A DNA stretch of 64,000 nucleotides from Firm-04 sp964463355 (lineage in GTDB: Bacteria > Bacillota > Clostridia > Oscillospirales > Ruminococcaceae): the NCBI GenBank assembly GCA_964463355.1, contig CAYXBP010000001.1, forward strand, positions 136,922 to 200,921, given 5' to 3'. Under the pieces are notes generated by a model that was not told the DNA's origin, did not search any database, and saw nothing but the letters and a program-made list of their open reading frames with translations. Positions 36,614 through 46,258 of this stretch are shown piece after piece (the stretch's first letter is position 1; each line of letters starts with the position of its first letter). Both the position numbers and the translations under genes were made by a program.

Positions 36614-39544
36614 ATGGAACAAAATATGAAGAAAGGGAAGGTCAAGGGCACGGTTCTTTTTACCGTTGTCGCCGTGATGATGGTGTTGGTGGTCTTTCTG
36701 GTTTCCACACTGATTCTGACGACATCTGCCCAGCGTCGAACATACTATACGTACTTTGAAACGCAGGCGCAGTACGCAGCCAATGCAGCACTGGAAACAG
36801 TCCAAAACTCCGTTTACTCCAATGAAGCGTTCTTCAACTGGATGGCAAACGAAGCGAACGACGTCGGCGATGTTGCTACCATGGATGTGAATTTTGAGGA
36901 CACGACCATTCCGATTTCGCTGACGAAGGAAGTCGACGGAAAGACTGTTCGATATGTCGAATGTCAGATTGAGCGTCTGGATGACGACTATTACTGGGAT
37001 GAGAAGAACGTGCGAATCGTAAGCCGCCGTACATGGCAGATTTCTGCTACTGCGCTGGTCGGCAGCGGCTCTCAGGCTGCGGAATCTGTGCAGGCTTTCG
37101 TTGTATATGAGCCTGTTCGTGAGCGTATCGCGAACCCGAATAACGCTGGTGTTACCTGGGTGGGCACAGTTCCCGATGACGGCAACGGCAAGGGCGCGGG
37201 CGTGTTTGCGTCTTCGTTTAACAGCGGCAACGATAACGTTTCCGTTTTTGGCCCCGTGTATTCTGTGGGTACTGCGCCACTTGGTCGTACCAAGTATACT
37301 GTCCCTCCAACCATCATTGAGAACGAGGGTATCTATGTGGGTAGAGTGGTGTTTACCGAATCCATGCAACTGAAGACTACAAAATGGCTTACCGTTCAGA
37401 ATCCTTACCAGGGACTGGAGGTGTATGGTAACTTTGACGTAACCAACCATATGCATATCCAGTCTGAGCAGACACCTGCTCCCACAAAGTACAATGAGCT
37501 TGGCTATGTTTATGTGGATGGCTTGCTTTCTGTTACTGGTGGTGCTTTTTCCATCGGTGGTGTTTCCCAAGGCGAGTCCATTACCCCTAGTGGAACCGAT
37601 CAGCGTGTAAATCTCTATGCAGGTGGCATTCAGGCCATTAAGGCACTTACCGTCAATGGCGATATCTTTTTGCATGAAACGGAATTGACATCTTCGTACT
37701 CCGATACAGGTATAACCTATCTCGCGGCTTTTGTTGAGCAGAATGTTCAGAAAGCCAATTACGCCCACAAGGGTTATGCAGGCGGTGACCTGATTTGCGC
37801 AAATGCAGAGTTCAAGATTGACGGCCAACGCGGTCCTACTGTCGGTGGCGATTTCATCATGACTAACCCCGATGGTAAGCTGATTGTGCAGGGCAGCGGC
37901 GATACCAAGATTGGTGGTGCTTTGGTCTGTGCTGGTAAGCTGGTCATGAACTCGGACAGATCCATTACTGCGGCAGGCGGCGTCTATGTTGACCCTACTA
38001 AGGTGGAGATACAGAACGACTTGACCATTAACGACGTGAAGTTCAATAGCAAAGATGGCGTGAAAGAGATTACCGAGAAATTGGTGAAAGCTTGCCAAAA
38101 TGCGACTGGCGCACAGGCAAGTTACGATCTCAATGGTGACACTAAGGTGACGGAAGCTGATCTTCATCTGAACACCTATAATAATGCTGTGATTGAGAGC
38201 CTTGGCGCAATGTCCTTCGTTTCTACAGCGGGTACAGATTCACACGAGCAGTATGTCAGCCTCGTAAAGCAGATGCTTGACTGTGAGCAGACCTATACGG
38301 ATACCAATGGCAAAGAACATAAGGTTAAGGTCGGTCTGTATCCCTTCTGTAGCCGTCTGGATGAAATCTTTGAAACTTACATCCGCTGGGATCTGAAGCG
38401 AGATACCGAGGCAGCAGCAAGAGCCTTGCTGAACACTGATCCGCTCATTAAGGAGAGCAAGGATGCAGGGCATACTTGGGGTGTGAAGGAAAAAATGGAC
38501 GGCGGAGATAAGATCTATGTGCCCTATACCACTACCCTCAACGAGAATGATCACGCTTTTATTGGCGAGATTGAAACTGGTGATGCAGCTAAGATCGCTT
38601 ATGCATCTACGCCTGATGCGGATACCGAGTTGCCAAACGGTGCGCCTGCGCAGGTATTTGAGAAGCCGAGTCCATTGGGCACCTACAACTACCATTATCA
38701 TGATGCAGAGGGTAAAGATCAGAGTGCTACAATTTCCAGTGCAATGTATATTGATACAAGCTGCGTACTGGATTTCACTCAGAACAGCAACGATTGGACG
38801 GACTTTGGAAATAAAGACAGTATTTTTTTTGTAGATCCTTCCGCGAAAGGCTATGATGCTGCAAACCCGCTGGTGATCATTATCAGAGGTCAATTCAGCA
38901 ACGGTAGTTTGAACATCCTTGTCAATAACACCTATAATTATGCAAAGGGTAAGTATTATGCAGAACTTGACACCTTCACTGACCGCAATCAGGTTGTCAT
39001 CTATTGGGATGATAGTTTCTGGGCGCAGAAGGCAAACTTCTACACAACTGGTTCTTACAATGCTGTGGCATTCGAAATGAAACTGGATTATGTCGCAAAT
39101 CCTTACTACCCTGGTACAACCGAATGGGCAAATCTTCCCGTGGCGGATAAGTATAAGTTCGAGTATATCCCGAACACTACAATTTACATGGATGCAAGTA
39201 AGACCACTGCTTATCAGCTGACAAACAACTCCTTTATTTCCGCATTTGTCATTTCGCCTTATGCGTCGCTGAGAATGGACGCAGCAGGTGATTTGGAAGT
39301 GGAAACACTCTTCCGTGAAACACATGATTCCGAGAAGCTAAAATCCAAGGATTACGCAAACGAAATCTGCCTGATCGCGATCGGCGGCTTTGTATTGGAT
39401 GATTTCTGGTCGAACAATGCTTCTTACATGGTCTATGCAACCGATGGTAACCGTCCTGGCAGTTATTCTGGCTCAGTAAAGCCTGGTAAGGTGGATGATA
39501 CGGATGGTGACTTCCTCGTTAACGACTACAAGACCCCTGCTTGA
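36614..39544 (+). CDS. Giant PilX-like pilus-associated surface protein
   Basis: 976 aa. The N-terminus has a prepilin-like helix without a classic GFTLIE site (KVKGTVLFTVVAVMMVLVVF), followed by QAQYAANAALETVQNSVY, typical of PilX-type minor pilins. The very long ectodomain is beta-rich, with Gly-rich repeats in the middle (GGDLICANAEFKIDGQRG, GGDFIMTNPDGKLIVQGSGD), like a beta-helix. Around residue 504-516 a single EF-hand/dockerin-like loop (DLNGDTKVTEADL) occurs. Start chosen at ATG 36614, with AAAGGTGG upstream; a GTG at 36602 is inside that site. A pilus-tip adhesin is a reasonable guess, not shown. Confidence 0.75.
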   Translation: MEQNMKKGKVKGTVLFTVVAVMMVLVVFLVSTLILTTSAQRRTYYTYFETQAQYAANAALETVQNSVYSNEAFFNWMANEANDVGDVATMDVNFEDTTIPISLTKEVDGKTVRYVECQIERLDDDYYWDEKNVRIVSRRTWQISATALVGSGSQAAESVQAFVVYEPVRERIANPNNAGVTWVGTVPDDGNGKGAGVFASSFNSGNDNVSVFGPVYSVGTAPLGRTKYTVPPTIIENEGIYVGRVVFTESMQLKTTKWLTVQNPYQGLEVYGNFDVTNHMHIQSEQTPAPTKYNELGYVYVDGLLSVTGGAFSIGGVSQGESITPSGTDQRVNLYAGGIQAIKALTVNGDIFLHETELTSSYSDTGITYLAAFVEQNVQKANYAHKGYAGGDLICANAEFKIDGQRGPTVGGDFIMTNPDGKLIVQGSGDTKIGGALVCAGKLVMNSDRSITAAGGVYVDPTKVEIQNDLTINDVKFNSKDGVKEITEKLVKACQNATGAQASYDLNGDTKVTEADLHLNTYNNAVIESLGAMSFVSTAGTDSHEQYVSLVKQMLDCEQTYTDTNGKEHKVKVGLYPFCSRLDEIFETYIRWDLKRDTEAAARALLNTDPLIKESKDAGHTWGVKEKMDGGDKIYVPYTTTLNENDHAFIGEIETGDAAKIAYASTPDADTELPNGAPAQVFEKPSPLGTYNYHYHDAEGKDQSATISSAMYIDTSCVLDFTQNSNDWTDFGNKDSIFFVDPSAKGYDAANPLVIIIRGQFSNGSLNILVNNTYNYAKGKYYAELDTFTDRNQVVIYWDDSFWAQKANFYTTGSYNAVAFEMKLDYVANPYYPGTTEWANLPVADKYKFEYIPNTTIYMDASKTTAYQLTNNSFISAFVISPYASLRMDAAGDLEVETLFRETHDSEKLKSKDYANEICLIAIGGFVLDDFWSNNASYMVYATDGNRPGSYSGSVKPGKVDDTDGDFLVNDYKTPA

Positions 39545-39560
39545 GAAATGAGGTGATCAG

Positions 39561-40346
39561 ATGAAACGCTATAAAGGTATGACACTGCTTGAAGTTGTCA
39601 TTTCCATCGCGATTTTTGCGCTTCTTTCTTTGCTCATCGTGCAGTCAATCACCCAGATCAATACCATCATTCGCCGTACAACCGATATGAATGAGCGGAT
39701 TTATCAGGAAAAGGTCTATGTCAATACCCATCAGACTGCATATATGGACGACGTAAAAACCTATGAGGCGAAAGCAACAAATCCGAAGCTTTCTGTGGCA
39801 TATGGCGGCGTGGTGGTTCATCCCACCACGGATGCCATTGAGCGTGTGACCAAGAACGACGGCAGTAAGGAATCGATTGACCGTGATAATCGTCTGGACA
39901 GTAGTCTGCACTTCCGTTTTCTTGAATTCGGCGGTGTTACATCGTCCAGTGGTACGAGCGGCTTTAACACGGGCTTTATCACGATGGAGGCAAGAGGTTC
40001 ATCTTTGCCCGAAATCGTCAGTGTGAAAATCAGTGGCGGTGGAACGCAGAAGGTTTATCAGCCTGGTACGACGAATGAAACGCAGAGTTACATTTTGAAT
40101 GCGGATAACCTGATTGGCGGCGATGGCTTTGTGATAGATGGTGAAATGCTGTTCAAGGTTGAGTTTCCAAAAGAAACCTCTGTTGTGGAGATTGAGTGGA
40201 AGCTTCGACGTAACGGCAAGGAAGAAACTGCGAAATCTGTGCATACCTTCCCCGCAAATCGCTTGGATGCTAGCGGAAGCTACGAGACCGTTGGTAAGGC
40301 AACTGCCTACTACTATGACGGAACGGGCTTTGGTATCGTGAAATGA
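39561..40346 (+). CDS. Minor pseudopilin
   Basis: 261 aa. The N-terminus KRYKGMTLLEVVISIAIFAL has the prepilin-peptidase site (G before M, Glu at +5) and the hydrophobic N-terminal helix. The globular part is beta-rich (FLEFGGVTSSSGTSGFNTGF, SVVEIEWKLRRNGKE). AATGAGGTG precedes the ATG. Minor pilins of this type start or cap the fibre. It overlaps the next gene's upstream region, with 32 bp to the next ATG. Confidence 0.85.
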   Translation: MKRYKGMTLLEVVISIAIFALLSLLIVQSITQINTIIRRTTDMNERIYQEKVYVNTHQTAYMDDVKTYEAKATNPKLSVAYGGVVVHPTTDAIERVTKNDGSKESIDRDNRLDSSLHFRFLEFGGVTSSSGTSGFNTGFITMEARGSSLPEIVSVKISGGGTQKVYQPGTTNETQSYILNADNLIGGDGFVIDGEMLFKVEFPKETSVVEIEWKLRRNGKEETAKSVHTFPANRLDASGSYETVGKATAYYYDGTGFGIVK

Positions 40347-40378
40347 AGAAGACTCATTATGATGAAAGGAGTGACTGT

Positions 40379-41512
40379 ATGAAGAAACGGCTTTCCGCTT
40401 TTACATTGATCGAAACGATCATTGTTATGGCGATTTTCTCCATGATCATGTTTAGCGTGATGCAGTTGATGGATCCGGTTTCTAAATATTTTGTCAGAGG
40501 CTCCAATTTTGAAAACTCCACGGCTTGTTTGGATAATATGCGCCGCTGCATTGAGGGTAACCTCATGTATGCCGACCGTATTCATGCCTACGCGGGTTTT
40601 GAACCCTATATCTATACCGACGGCAGTGTTGATATTGACGGCGATGGCAGTCCCGACATCTCTGGGGTGAAAGTTTCTACCTATGCGCCCAGTCCTGTTC
40701 TTAAGCAGCAGGTATCTGATTTCCATAGCACCTACTTCAAGGATCGCGTTTGCTTCGATGCGAGCGGTACAATCTATGTGCTGTGCTTCGATAACACTGA
40801 AATCATCTCAGATTCCTCGCTCAAGAATCTCACCCGCCTGAGCAGTTACAACGATATGCGACTGAATCAGGGAAAGATGCTTCTTTATGGGTTTAGCTAC
40901 AACGCCGCGAAGGATGGTTCTGGTGAAGTTGCCTATACTCTGGATCTTGATCATCCCACGATTACAGAGTGGACAGTTAACCAGAAGCTCTACGGCAACT
41001 TTGACTACACCTTCTATCTCGGTATTGATGGCAAAAAGAGCGACGGCGCTGGCGGTCAGGTTTTGATGACTGACCCCGCCGAGCTGGTGAGCAACTACAA
41101 CATGATCTTTACCGATTGCAAGATTCACATCAGCGTTACTGAGGTGAAAAGAGGTGCGACAGGGCAACTGGAGCGTGCGGGTGTTGCCGCAAGCTATCAG
41201 AATACTTACGCTTCGTTTATACTGGAAAATGCATTGCAGTACGGCGAAACTGCGTTTACCAATATCCCGCAGATGGACACAAAGATCCTTTACGACCGTA
41301 CCAAAAACTATGCGGATATTACCGCGTATAAGCGTATCAGCATCGACCAAGTGCAGCAGCTGGCTAAAATGGGTGATGCGAGCCTGAGTACCTATAATTC
41401 GATTGCAGCGCTTTCACAGAGTGGCCCTGTCAGTAGTTTTTACTTTATTTTCACTACACCGGATTCCTGTATCAATGTGGATCCACTTGAGTGGGGCATT
41501 ACCGTTTCCTAA
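40379..41512 (+). CDS. Second minor pseudopilin
   Basis: 377 aa. KKRLSAFTLIETIIVMAIFS is a prepilin signal in which Ala replaces the usual Gly before Phe, with Glu at +5. The large C-terminal domain is not recognised; it contains an acidic stretch (YTDGSVDIDGDGSPDISG) that could bind Ca2+. AAAGGAG fits the ATG at 40379 rather than an in-frame ATG at 40343. It is the last gene before a strong terminator. Confidence 0.85.
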   Translation: MKKRLSAFTLIETIIVMAIFSMIMFSVMQLMDPVSKYFVRGSNFENSTACLDNMRRCIEGNLMYADRIHAYAGFEPYIYTDGSVDIDGDGSPDISGVKVSTYAPSPVLKQQVSDFHSTYFKDRVCFDASGTIYVLCFDNTEIISDSSLKNLTRLSSYNDMRLNQGKMLLYGFSYNAAKDGSGEVAYTLDLDHPTITEWTVNQKLYGNFDYTFYLGIDGKKSDGAGGQVLMTDPAELVSNYNMIFTDCKIHISVTEVKRGATGQLERAGVAASYQNTYASFILENALQYGETAFTNIPQMDTKILYDRTKNYADITAYKRISIDQVQQLAKMGDASLSTYNSIAALSQSGPVSSFYFIFTTPDSCINVDPLEWGITVS

Positions 41513-41541
41513 CGCATTGCAAAGAGATCAGACACAGAGAA

Positions 41542-41575
41542 AGGCAGCCGGTGTTGCCGGCTGCCTCTTTGTTTG
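41542..41575 (+). terminator. Terminator of the first pilus operon
   Basis: Stem AGGCAGCCGG (41542-41551) with CCGGCTGCCT (41557-41566), then CTTTGTTT. Confidence 0.85.
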
Positions 41576-41586
41576 AATGAACGATG

Positions 41587-42492
41587 TCATAGAATCTGTA
41601 AAATCATGCTGTAGTAGCTGTGCTGCTCCGGCTGTGGAAGTGTGCTGAGATACCAGTCGGTTAGCTGACTTCCGCAAATTGCACCAATCAGTAAGCCCAT
41701 GCACAGATATGGGCCAAAAGCAAACTTCGAGTTACCAGTGACTTTTTTGATGATCAACCCGAAAATTGCTGCCAGAAGAATGCCGATGAATGCCGCAGGG
41801 ACAACGCCCTTCCAGCCAAGGAAGAGCCCACCGCAGACCATCAGCAGTGTATCTCCCAACTCGATGCCGCGCACCTTTTCGCCGGTTTTCTTCTGATAGT
41901 AAATGCCGCTGATCTCACCGATGAGAAAGAACGGCAGGCTGATGCAGACGCTGCCAATCAGTCGTTCCACAATGGTGATATCGTTGAGAAAATGCGATGG
42001 AACTGTCAGAATCAGCATGACCGCCAATACGCGCAGATCAATTTCCATGGTGTCCCAGTCCATGAATCCAACCACGATCAGCACGGATGTGTACAGGCAC
42101 ATGATAATTGTGTTGATATGGAAGCCAAAAACAAGGTAGATCACTACATAGAGTAGCCCATTAAGCCCTTCTACCAGCGGGTATCTGCCAGAGATTTTCT
42201 CGCCGCAGCTGTGACATTTTCCCTTGAGGAACAGCCAGCTGAACACGGGGATCAGATCAATGGCACGGATTTTTGCGCCGCAGGTCATGCAGTGCGAAGA
42301 ACGCTTGATCAGGGATTCATTTCGTGGCAGACGGATGATGACCACATTCAGAAAGCTGCCGATGATCAGACCGTATGCAAGCACCATGGGAATCGTCAGC
42401 AGGAAGAACGGTAGGTCGAAATACTCCCACTCCTCGCGGATGATGGGCTTTGCTGCAAAAAAGCGTGCAGCGAACATTATTTTTTGGTACAT
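41587..42492 (-). CDS. pilD: Prepilin peptidase/N-methyltransferase (A24 family)
   Basis: 301 aa membrane enzyme that cuts prepilin leaders and methylates the new N-terminus. Seen: GSFLNVVIIRLPRNESLIKR, the zinc-type pair CMTCGAKI and CHSCGEKISGRYPLVEGLNG of the methylase domain, and two catalytic aspartates in GFMDWDTMEI and GIELGDTLLM (the usual GxGD appears as ELGD). AAGGAGG precedes the start. It is encoded opposite to the pilus genes and divergent from pilB, sharing an 87-bp control region. Confidence 0.95.
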   Translation of the reverse strand: MYQKIMFAARFFAAKPIIREEWEYFDLPFFLLTIPMVLAYGLIIGSFLNVVIIRLPRNESLIKRSSHCMTCGAKIRAIDLIPVFSWLFLKGKCHSCGEKISGRYPLVEGLNGLLYVVIYLVFGFHINTIIMCLYTSVLIVVGFMDWDTMEIDLRVLAVMLILTVPSHFLNDITIVERLIGSVCISLPFFLIGEISGIYYQKKTGEKVRGIELGDTLLMVCGGLFLGWKGVVPAAFIGILLAAIFGLIIKKVTGNSKFAFGPYLCMGLLIGAICGSQLTDWYLSTLPQPEQHSYYSMILQIL

Positions 42493-42579
42493 AACGGTAC
42501 CTCCTTATATGGTTGTACTGTTATTTTATCACAGATTACATGATTTTTCAAGATGAAAAGCAAAATTTGGAGGTAAGGT

Positions 42580-44238
42580 ATGAGAAACATCAGAATCGGT
42601 GACTATTTGGTTGAGGAAGGCCACATTTCTCCAGAGCAGCTCCAGCAGGTGCTGGATCACCAGCATGAATCTGGAGAGGGAAAACGCTTCGGTGAAGTGC
42701 TTGTGGAAATGGGCTTCATGTCCGATGTCAAGTTTGCGCAGGCACTGTCTGGCAAGCTGAAGGTGCCGTATGTTGACCTGAATTCGGTCGATATTGATGG
42801 CGAGATTGCGCGTAAGGTGCCCCAGGATCTTGCAGAGCGTAATTGCGTTATTGCGATCAATATGACGGGTCGTCGTCTTACCGTTGCAACCGATGATCCT
42901 GTTAACTTTAATATTCTGGAGGATATCAAGGTTAAAACTGGCTACGACTGCATTCCTGTGCTGGCAACGCGTGCAGCGATTAAGAAGGCAATTGGTAAGG
43001 CATATCAGATGTCCGATCTCGGCGATATCGACGGCATTGCAGGGCCTGAGATTGTGGATGATGATGAATCAAAAGACCGCGTTGAGAGCGCACCGATCGT
43101 AAAACTGGCAACCCAGATTGTCGAAAATGCGTTCCGTATGGAAGCAACTGATATCCATATTGAGCCTTTTGAAAAGTACACCCAGATCCGTGTTCGTGTC
43201 AACGGTGATTTGATGCCTTTGATGAATGTTTCCAGTAATGTTCAGAATCAGCTTTCCACTCGTCTGAAGCTGATCTCTGGTATGAACATTGCCGAGAAGC
43301 GTGTTCCGCAGGACGGCCGTTTCTCCCAAACGGTTGACGGTATTCCGTTGGATGTTCGTGTATCCTCGCTGCCTATGGTTCATGGCGAGAAGATCGTTAT
43401 CCGTATCCTTTCCACAGGTGCGATCAAAACCCGTCGCTTGCAGGATTTGGGTATGTCCGACTACAACTACCAGTTGTTTACTAGTATGATTAAGTGCCCC
43501 CACGGCGTGATTCTGGTTACGGGCCCGACTGGTTCTGGTAAGTCTACCACCCTGTATGCCGCGCTGGGAGCCATCGCAAGACCTGATGTAAACGTTGTTA
43601 CCGTTGAAGACCCTGTTGAAAAGCAGATGGAAGGCATTAACCAGTGCCAGGTAAATGTTAAATCGGGTATGACCTTCTCCGCTGCTCTGCGTTCTATCTT
43701 GCGTCAGGACCCCGATGTTATCATGATCGGTGAGATGCGTGACGGAGAAACCGCCGAAATCGGTATCCGTGCCGCAATCACAGGTCACTTGGTGCTTTCC
43801 ACGTTGCATACTAACGATGCCGCATCGACCATTGTTCGTCTGGTGGATATGGGTATTCCTGCATACATGGTTGCGTCATCGCTCATCGGCGTAGTGGCAC
43901 AGCGTCTGGTTAAGGTGCTTTGCCCCAAGTGCAGAAAGCAGAGAATGTCCAACGAGGAAGAAAACAAGTTGATGCATATCGATCACTCTGTGCCGGTTTA
44001 TGATCCTTGCGGATGCAGCGAATGCGGCAACGGCTATCGTGGAAGAACAGCTATTCACGAGATCATCCACTGCTCCGCAGGTGTCTCTACGCTGATCGCC
44101 AACGGTGCCGGCAAGGAGGAGATTGAGCAGCTCGCAAGAGCCAACGGAACCAAGCTGCTGCGTGATAACGTATCTGACCTTGTTATGCAGGGCGTTACCA
44201 GTATGGATGAGTTGGTTCGTGTTACATACGCTGTTTGA
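42580..44238 (+). CDS. pilB: Type IV pilus extension ATPase PilB
   Basis: 552 aa. N-terminal GspE/MshEN domain (IGDYLVEEGHISPEQLQQVL, VPYVDLNSVDIDGEIARKVP), then the motor: VTGPTGSGKSTTLYAALGAI (Walker A), Asp box TVEDPVEKQMEGINQCQVN, Walker B DPDVIMIGEMRDGETAEI, His box TGHLVLSTLHTNDA, and the tetracysteine zinc site CPKC...CGCSECGNGYRGR that marks PilB. GGAGG lies eight bases before the ATG. pilT follows 44 bp later. Confidence 0.96.
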   Translation: MRNIRIGDYLVEEGHISPEQLQQVLDHQHESGEGKRFGEVLVEMGFMSDVKFAQALSGKLKVPYVDLNSVDIDGEIARKVPQDLAERNCVIAINMTGRRLTVATDDPVNFNILEDIKVKTGYDCIPVLATRAAIKKAIGKAYQMSDLGDIDGIAGPEIVDDDESKDRVESAPIVKLATQIVENAFRMEATDIHIEPFEKYTQIRVRVNGDLMPLMNVSSNVQNQLSTRLKLISGMNIAEKRVPQDGRFSQTVDGIPLDVRVSSLPMVHGEKIVIRILSTGAIKTRRLQDLGMSDYNYQLFTSMIKCPHGVILVTGPTGSGKSTTLYAALGAIARPDVNVVTVEDPVEKQMEGINQCQVNVKSGMTFSAALRSILRQDPDVIMIGEMRDGETAEIGIRAAITGHLVLSTLHTNDAASTIVRLVDMGIPAYMVASSLIGVVAQRLVKVLCPKCRKQRMSNEEENKLMHIDHSVPVYDPCGCSECGNGYRGRTAIHEIIHCSAGVSTLIANGAGKEEIEQLARANGTKLLRDNVSDLVMQGVTSMDELVRVTYAV

Positions 44239-44282
44239 TGTCACGCTGAAATCATACAAATACAAGACGGGAGGAAATTCCA

Positions 44283-45392
44283 ATGCCAACTATTACAATC
44301 AACAAGGTTCTCGACGACGTGCGTGCGCTGGGTTGCTCAGACCTGCACTTTACTGTCGGCATCAACCCTGTCGTGCGTCTGCACGGCCAATTGCGTAAGA
44401 TGAGCAGCTACCCCGAGATGACCGATGAAATGATCGGCGAGATTATTGAGCAGATGTGTAACGAACAGCAGCGCGCAAAAGTCGGCAGACGTGAAGATAC
44501 GGACTTCTCTTATGTGACGCGTGCTGGCTACCGTCACCGTTGCAATATTTTCTTCCAGCGCGACCACGCAGCAATTGCAATTCGTCTGCTGCGTAACGAT
44601 ATCCCAACGTTGGATGATTTGTTCATGCCCCCCGTTATGGCGGAATTTGCCATGCGTCCGCGTGGCTTGGTGCTGATTACTGGCCCTACTGGTTCTGGTA
44701 AATCCACCACACTGGCAGGCATGATCGACTACATCAACTGCAATAAGAGCGCGCACGTGATCACCATTGAGGATCCCATCGAGTACGTGCATGAGCATAA
44801 GCGTTGCATGATCAACCAGAGAGAAGTCGGTTCGGATGTGCCAGGCTTTGCGTTGGCACTTCGTGCCGCATTGCGTGAAGACCCCGACGTTATTCTCGTG
44901 GGTGAGATGCGTGACTTTGAAACCATCCAGGCAGCCATTACCGCCGCTGAAACTGGTCACTTGGTGCTTTCCACCCTGCATACCACTTCTGCGGCTGATA
45001 CCATCAACCGTATCATCGACGTATACCCCGAGCATCAGCAGGTGCAGATACGTACCCAGCTTGCCAATACGCTTGTGGGTGTTGTTTCGCAGACGCTGCT
45101 GCCGCTGAAATCTGGTAACGGCCGTGTGGCAGCTATGGAGATTCTTGCGTGTACCGATGCAATTTCTGCCCAGATTCGTGAGGGTAAGATCCACTTGATT
45201 CAGTCCTCTATTCAGGCAGGTAAGGCGCACGGCATGATGACGCTGGATAACGAGCTGGCACGTCTTGTGAAGAACAATACTGTCAACGAGATTGACGCGC
45301 TTGAGAAGTGTCAGGATAAGACAGAGTTCTACCGTTATCTCACTGCGATGGGCGGACAGTCTGTCATTACCCGCGAGGGCGTGATTGCTTAA
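44283..45392 (+). CDS. pilT: Type IV pilus retraction ATPase PilT
   Basis: 369 aa, hexameric ATPase that depolymerises the pilus. Seen: LGCSDLHFTVGINPVVRLHG at the N-terminal PAS-like domain, Walker A ITGPTGSGKSTTLAG, Asp box TIEDPIEYVHEHKRCMINQR, Walker B DPDVILVGEMRDFETI, His box ETGHLVLSTLHTTSA, and the PilT-specific C-terminal motif region IREGKIHLIQSSIQ (AIRNLIRE-type). No tetracysteine site, as expected for PilT. Retraction means that twitching or pilus-driven adhesion is possible. Confidence 0.96.
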   Translation: MPTITINKVLDDVRALGCSDLHFTVGINPVVRLHGQLRKMSSYPEMTDEMIGEIIEQMCNEQQRAKVGRREDTDFSYVTRAGYRHRCNIFFQRDHAAIAIRLLRNDIPTLDDLFMPPVMAEFAMRPRGLVLITGPTGSGKSTTLAGMIDYINCNKSAHVITIEDPIEYVHEHKRCMINQREVGSDVPGFALALRAALREDPDVILVGEMRDFETIQAAITAAETGHLVLSTLHTTSAADTINRIIDVYPEHQQVQIRTQLANTLVGVVSQTLLPLKSGNGRVAAMEILACTDAISAQIREGKIHLIQSSIQAGKAHGMMTLDNELARLVKNNTVNEIDALEKCQDKTEFYRYLTAMGGQSVITREGVIA

Positions 45393-45515
45393 GGCAAAGG
45401 GTTACAAAGCGGTTACAGCTTTTGTGCAATATGCCGAAAACGATTTCGGTTTTGGAGCTTGAAAATCCAGTTTCGTAAAAGTTTGTTCACAACTCGGTAA
45501 ATTTCTCGAAACCTA

Positions 45516-45544
45516 TTGACATTTCACTTTGGTTATGTTATACT
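45516..45544 (+). promoter_or_regulatory. Promoter of the major pilin genes
   Basis: TTGACA (45516-45521), 17-bp spacer, TATACT (45539-45544). A leader of about 95 nt with a small CCGCTACGGCGG hairpin precedes pilA1. Confidence 0.85.
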
Positions 45545-45647
45545 AAAACCATGGAAGACAGAGATGCAACCTTGACGTCGGGATGTGTTTCTTCATTCAG
45601 ACCCACCGCTACGGCGGAATACACAGATATTTAAGGAGGATTTTATC

Positions 45648-46148
45648 ATGAAAAAGAAAGGTTTTACTCTGATCGAGCTGATCGTTGTTATCGCGATCAT
45701 CGGTGTTCTGGCTACTATCCTGGTGCCTGCAATGCTGGGCTATGTGAAGAAGTCCAAGATCACTTCCGCTAACTCCTCTGCAAAGTCCATCTACACCGCA
45801 GCACAGTCTGCGCTGACCGATATGGACGTTGAGGACATTTACACTGACCTCTACAGCTATGCTGGTTGGGAGTGCACGGATCCCTCGGCGATTGCTACCA
45901 CTGCGCCCGCAACAAAGACCACGGATCCTACTTTCCAGTACAAGGTGTATACTTACTTTAGCGACATCACCAAACTGCAGGCATTTTCCATCAAGGTGGC
46001 AGGCGGTTCTTGCGTTGCTGTTGCAGTTGTAAACGGTAACTACCCTGGCACTAACCCCAAGCAGTTCTCCGTTGATGATTATGACAAGACAAAGACCTAT
46101 TCTTCTGCTGCTGAGCTGAAGAACCTGATTACCTACGCCGAAAGCTGA
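45648..46148 (+). CDS. pilA: Major type IV pilin (first copy)
   Basis: 166 aa. The prepilin peptide is just MKKKG, cut before FTLIELIVVIAIIGVLATIL; Glu5 is present. The rest of the N-helix (GYVKKSKITSANSSAKSIYT) leads to a small globular domain with two Cys. AAGGAGGA lies seven bases before the ATG. The own strong promoter fits a highly expressed structural subunit. Confidence 0.93.
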   Translation: MKKKGFTLIELIVVIAIIGVLATILVPAMLGYVKKSKITSANSSAKSIYTAAQSALTDMDVEDIYTDLYSYAGWECTDPSAIATTAPATKTTDPTFQYKVYTYFSDITKLQAFSIKVAGGSCVAVAVVNGNYPGTNPKQFSVDDYDKTKTYSSAAELKNLITYAES

Positions 46149-46182
46149 TTGCAGTTGAGATTGCTTTTTGACAATTGAGAGC

Positions 46183-46211
46183 GTGCCCCGCAGTAATGTG
46201 GGGCATTCTTT
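46183..46211 (+). terminator. Internal terminator/attenuator between the pilin genes
   Basis: Stem GTGCCCCGCA with TGTGGGGCAT (one G-T pair) followed by TCTTTCT. It would let pilA1 be made in excess of the second pilin. Confidence 0.65.
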
Positions 46212-46258
46212 CTGCACAACAGAATTGTGTGAATATCAAACTGACTGATGGGGGTTTT

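Noticed and set aside
36608..38167. Open frame of 519 codons opposite the PilX-like gene
   Set aside because: No ribosome-binding site; the plus-strand frame is longer, has a prepilin-like N-terminus and fits the operon.
38240..39325. Open frame of 361 codons opposite the PilX-like gene
   Set aside because: Same reason; it reads as a shadow.
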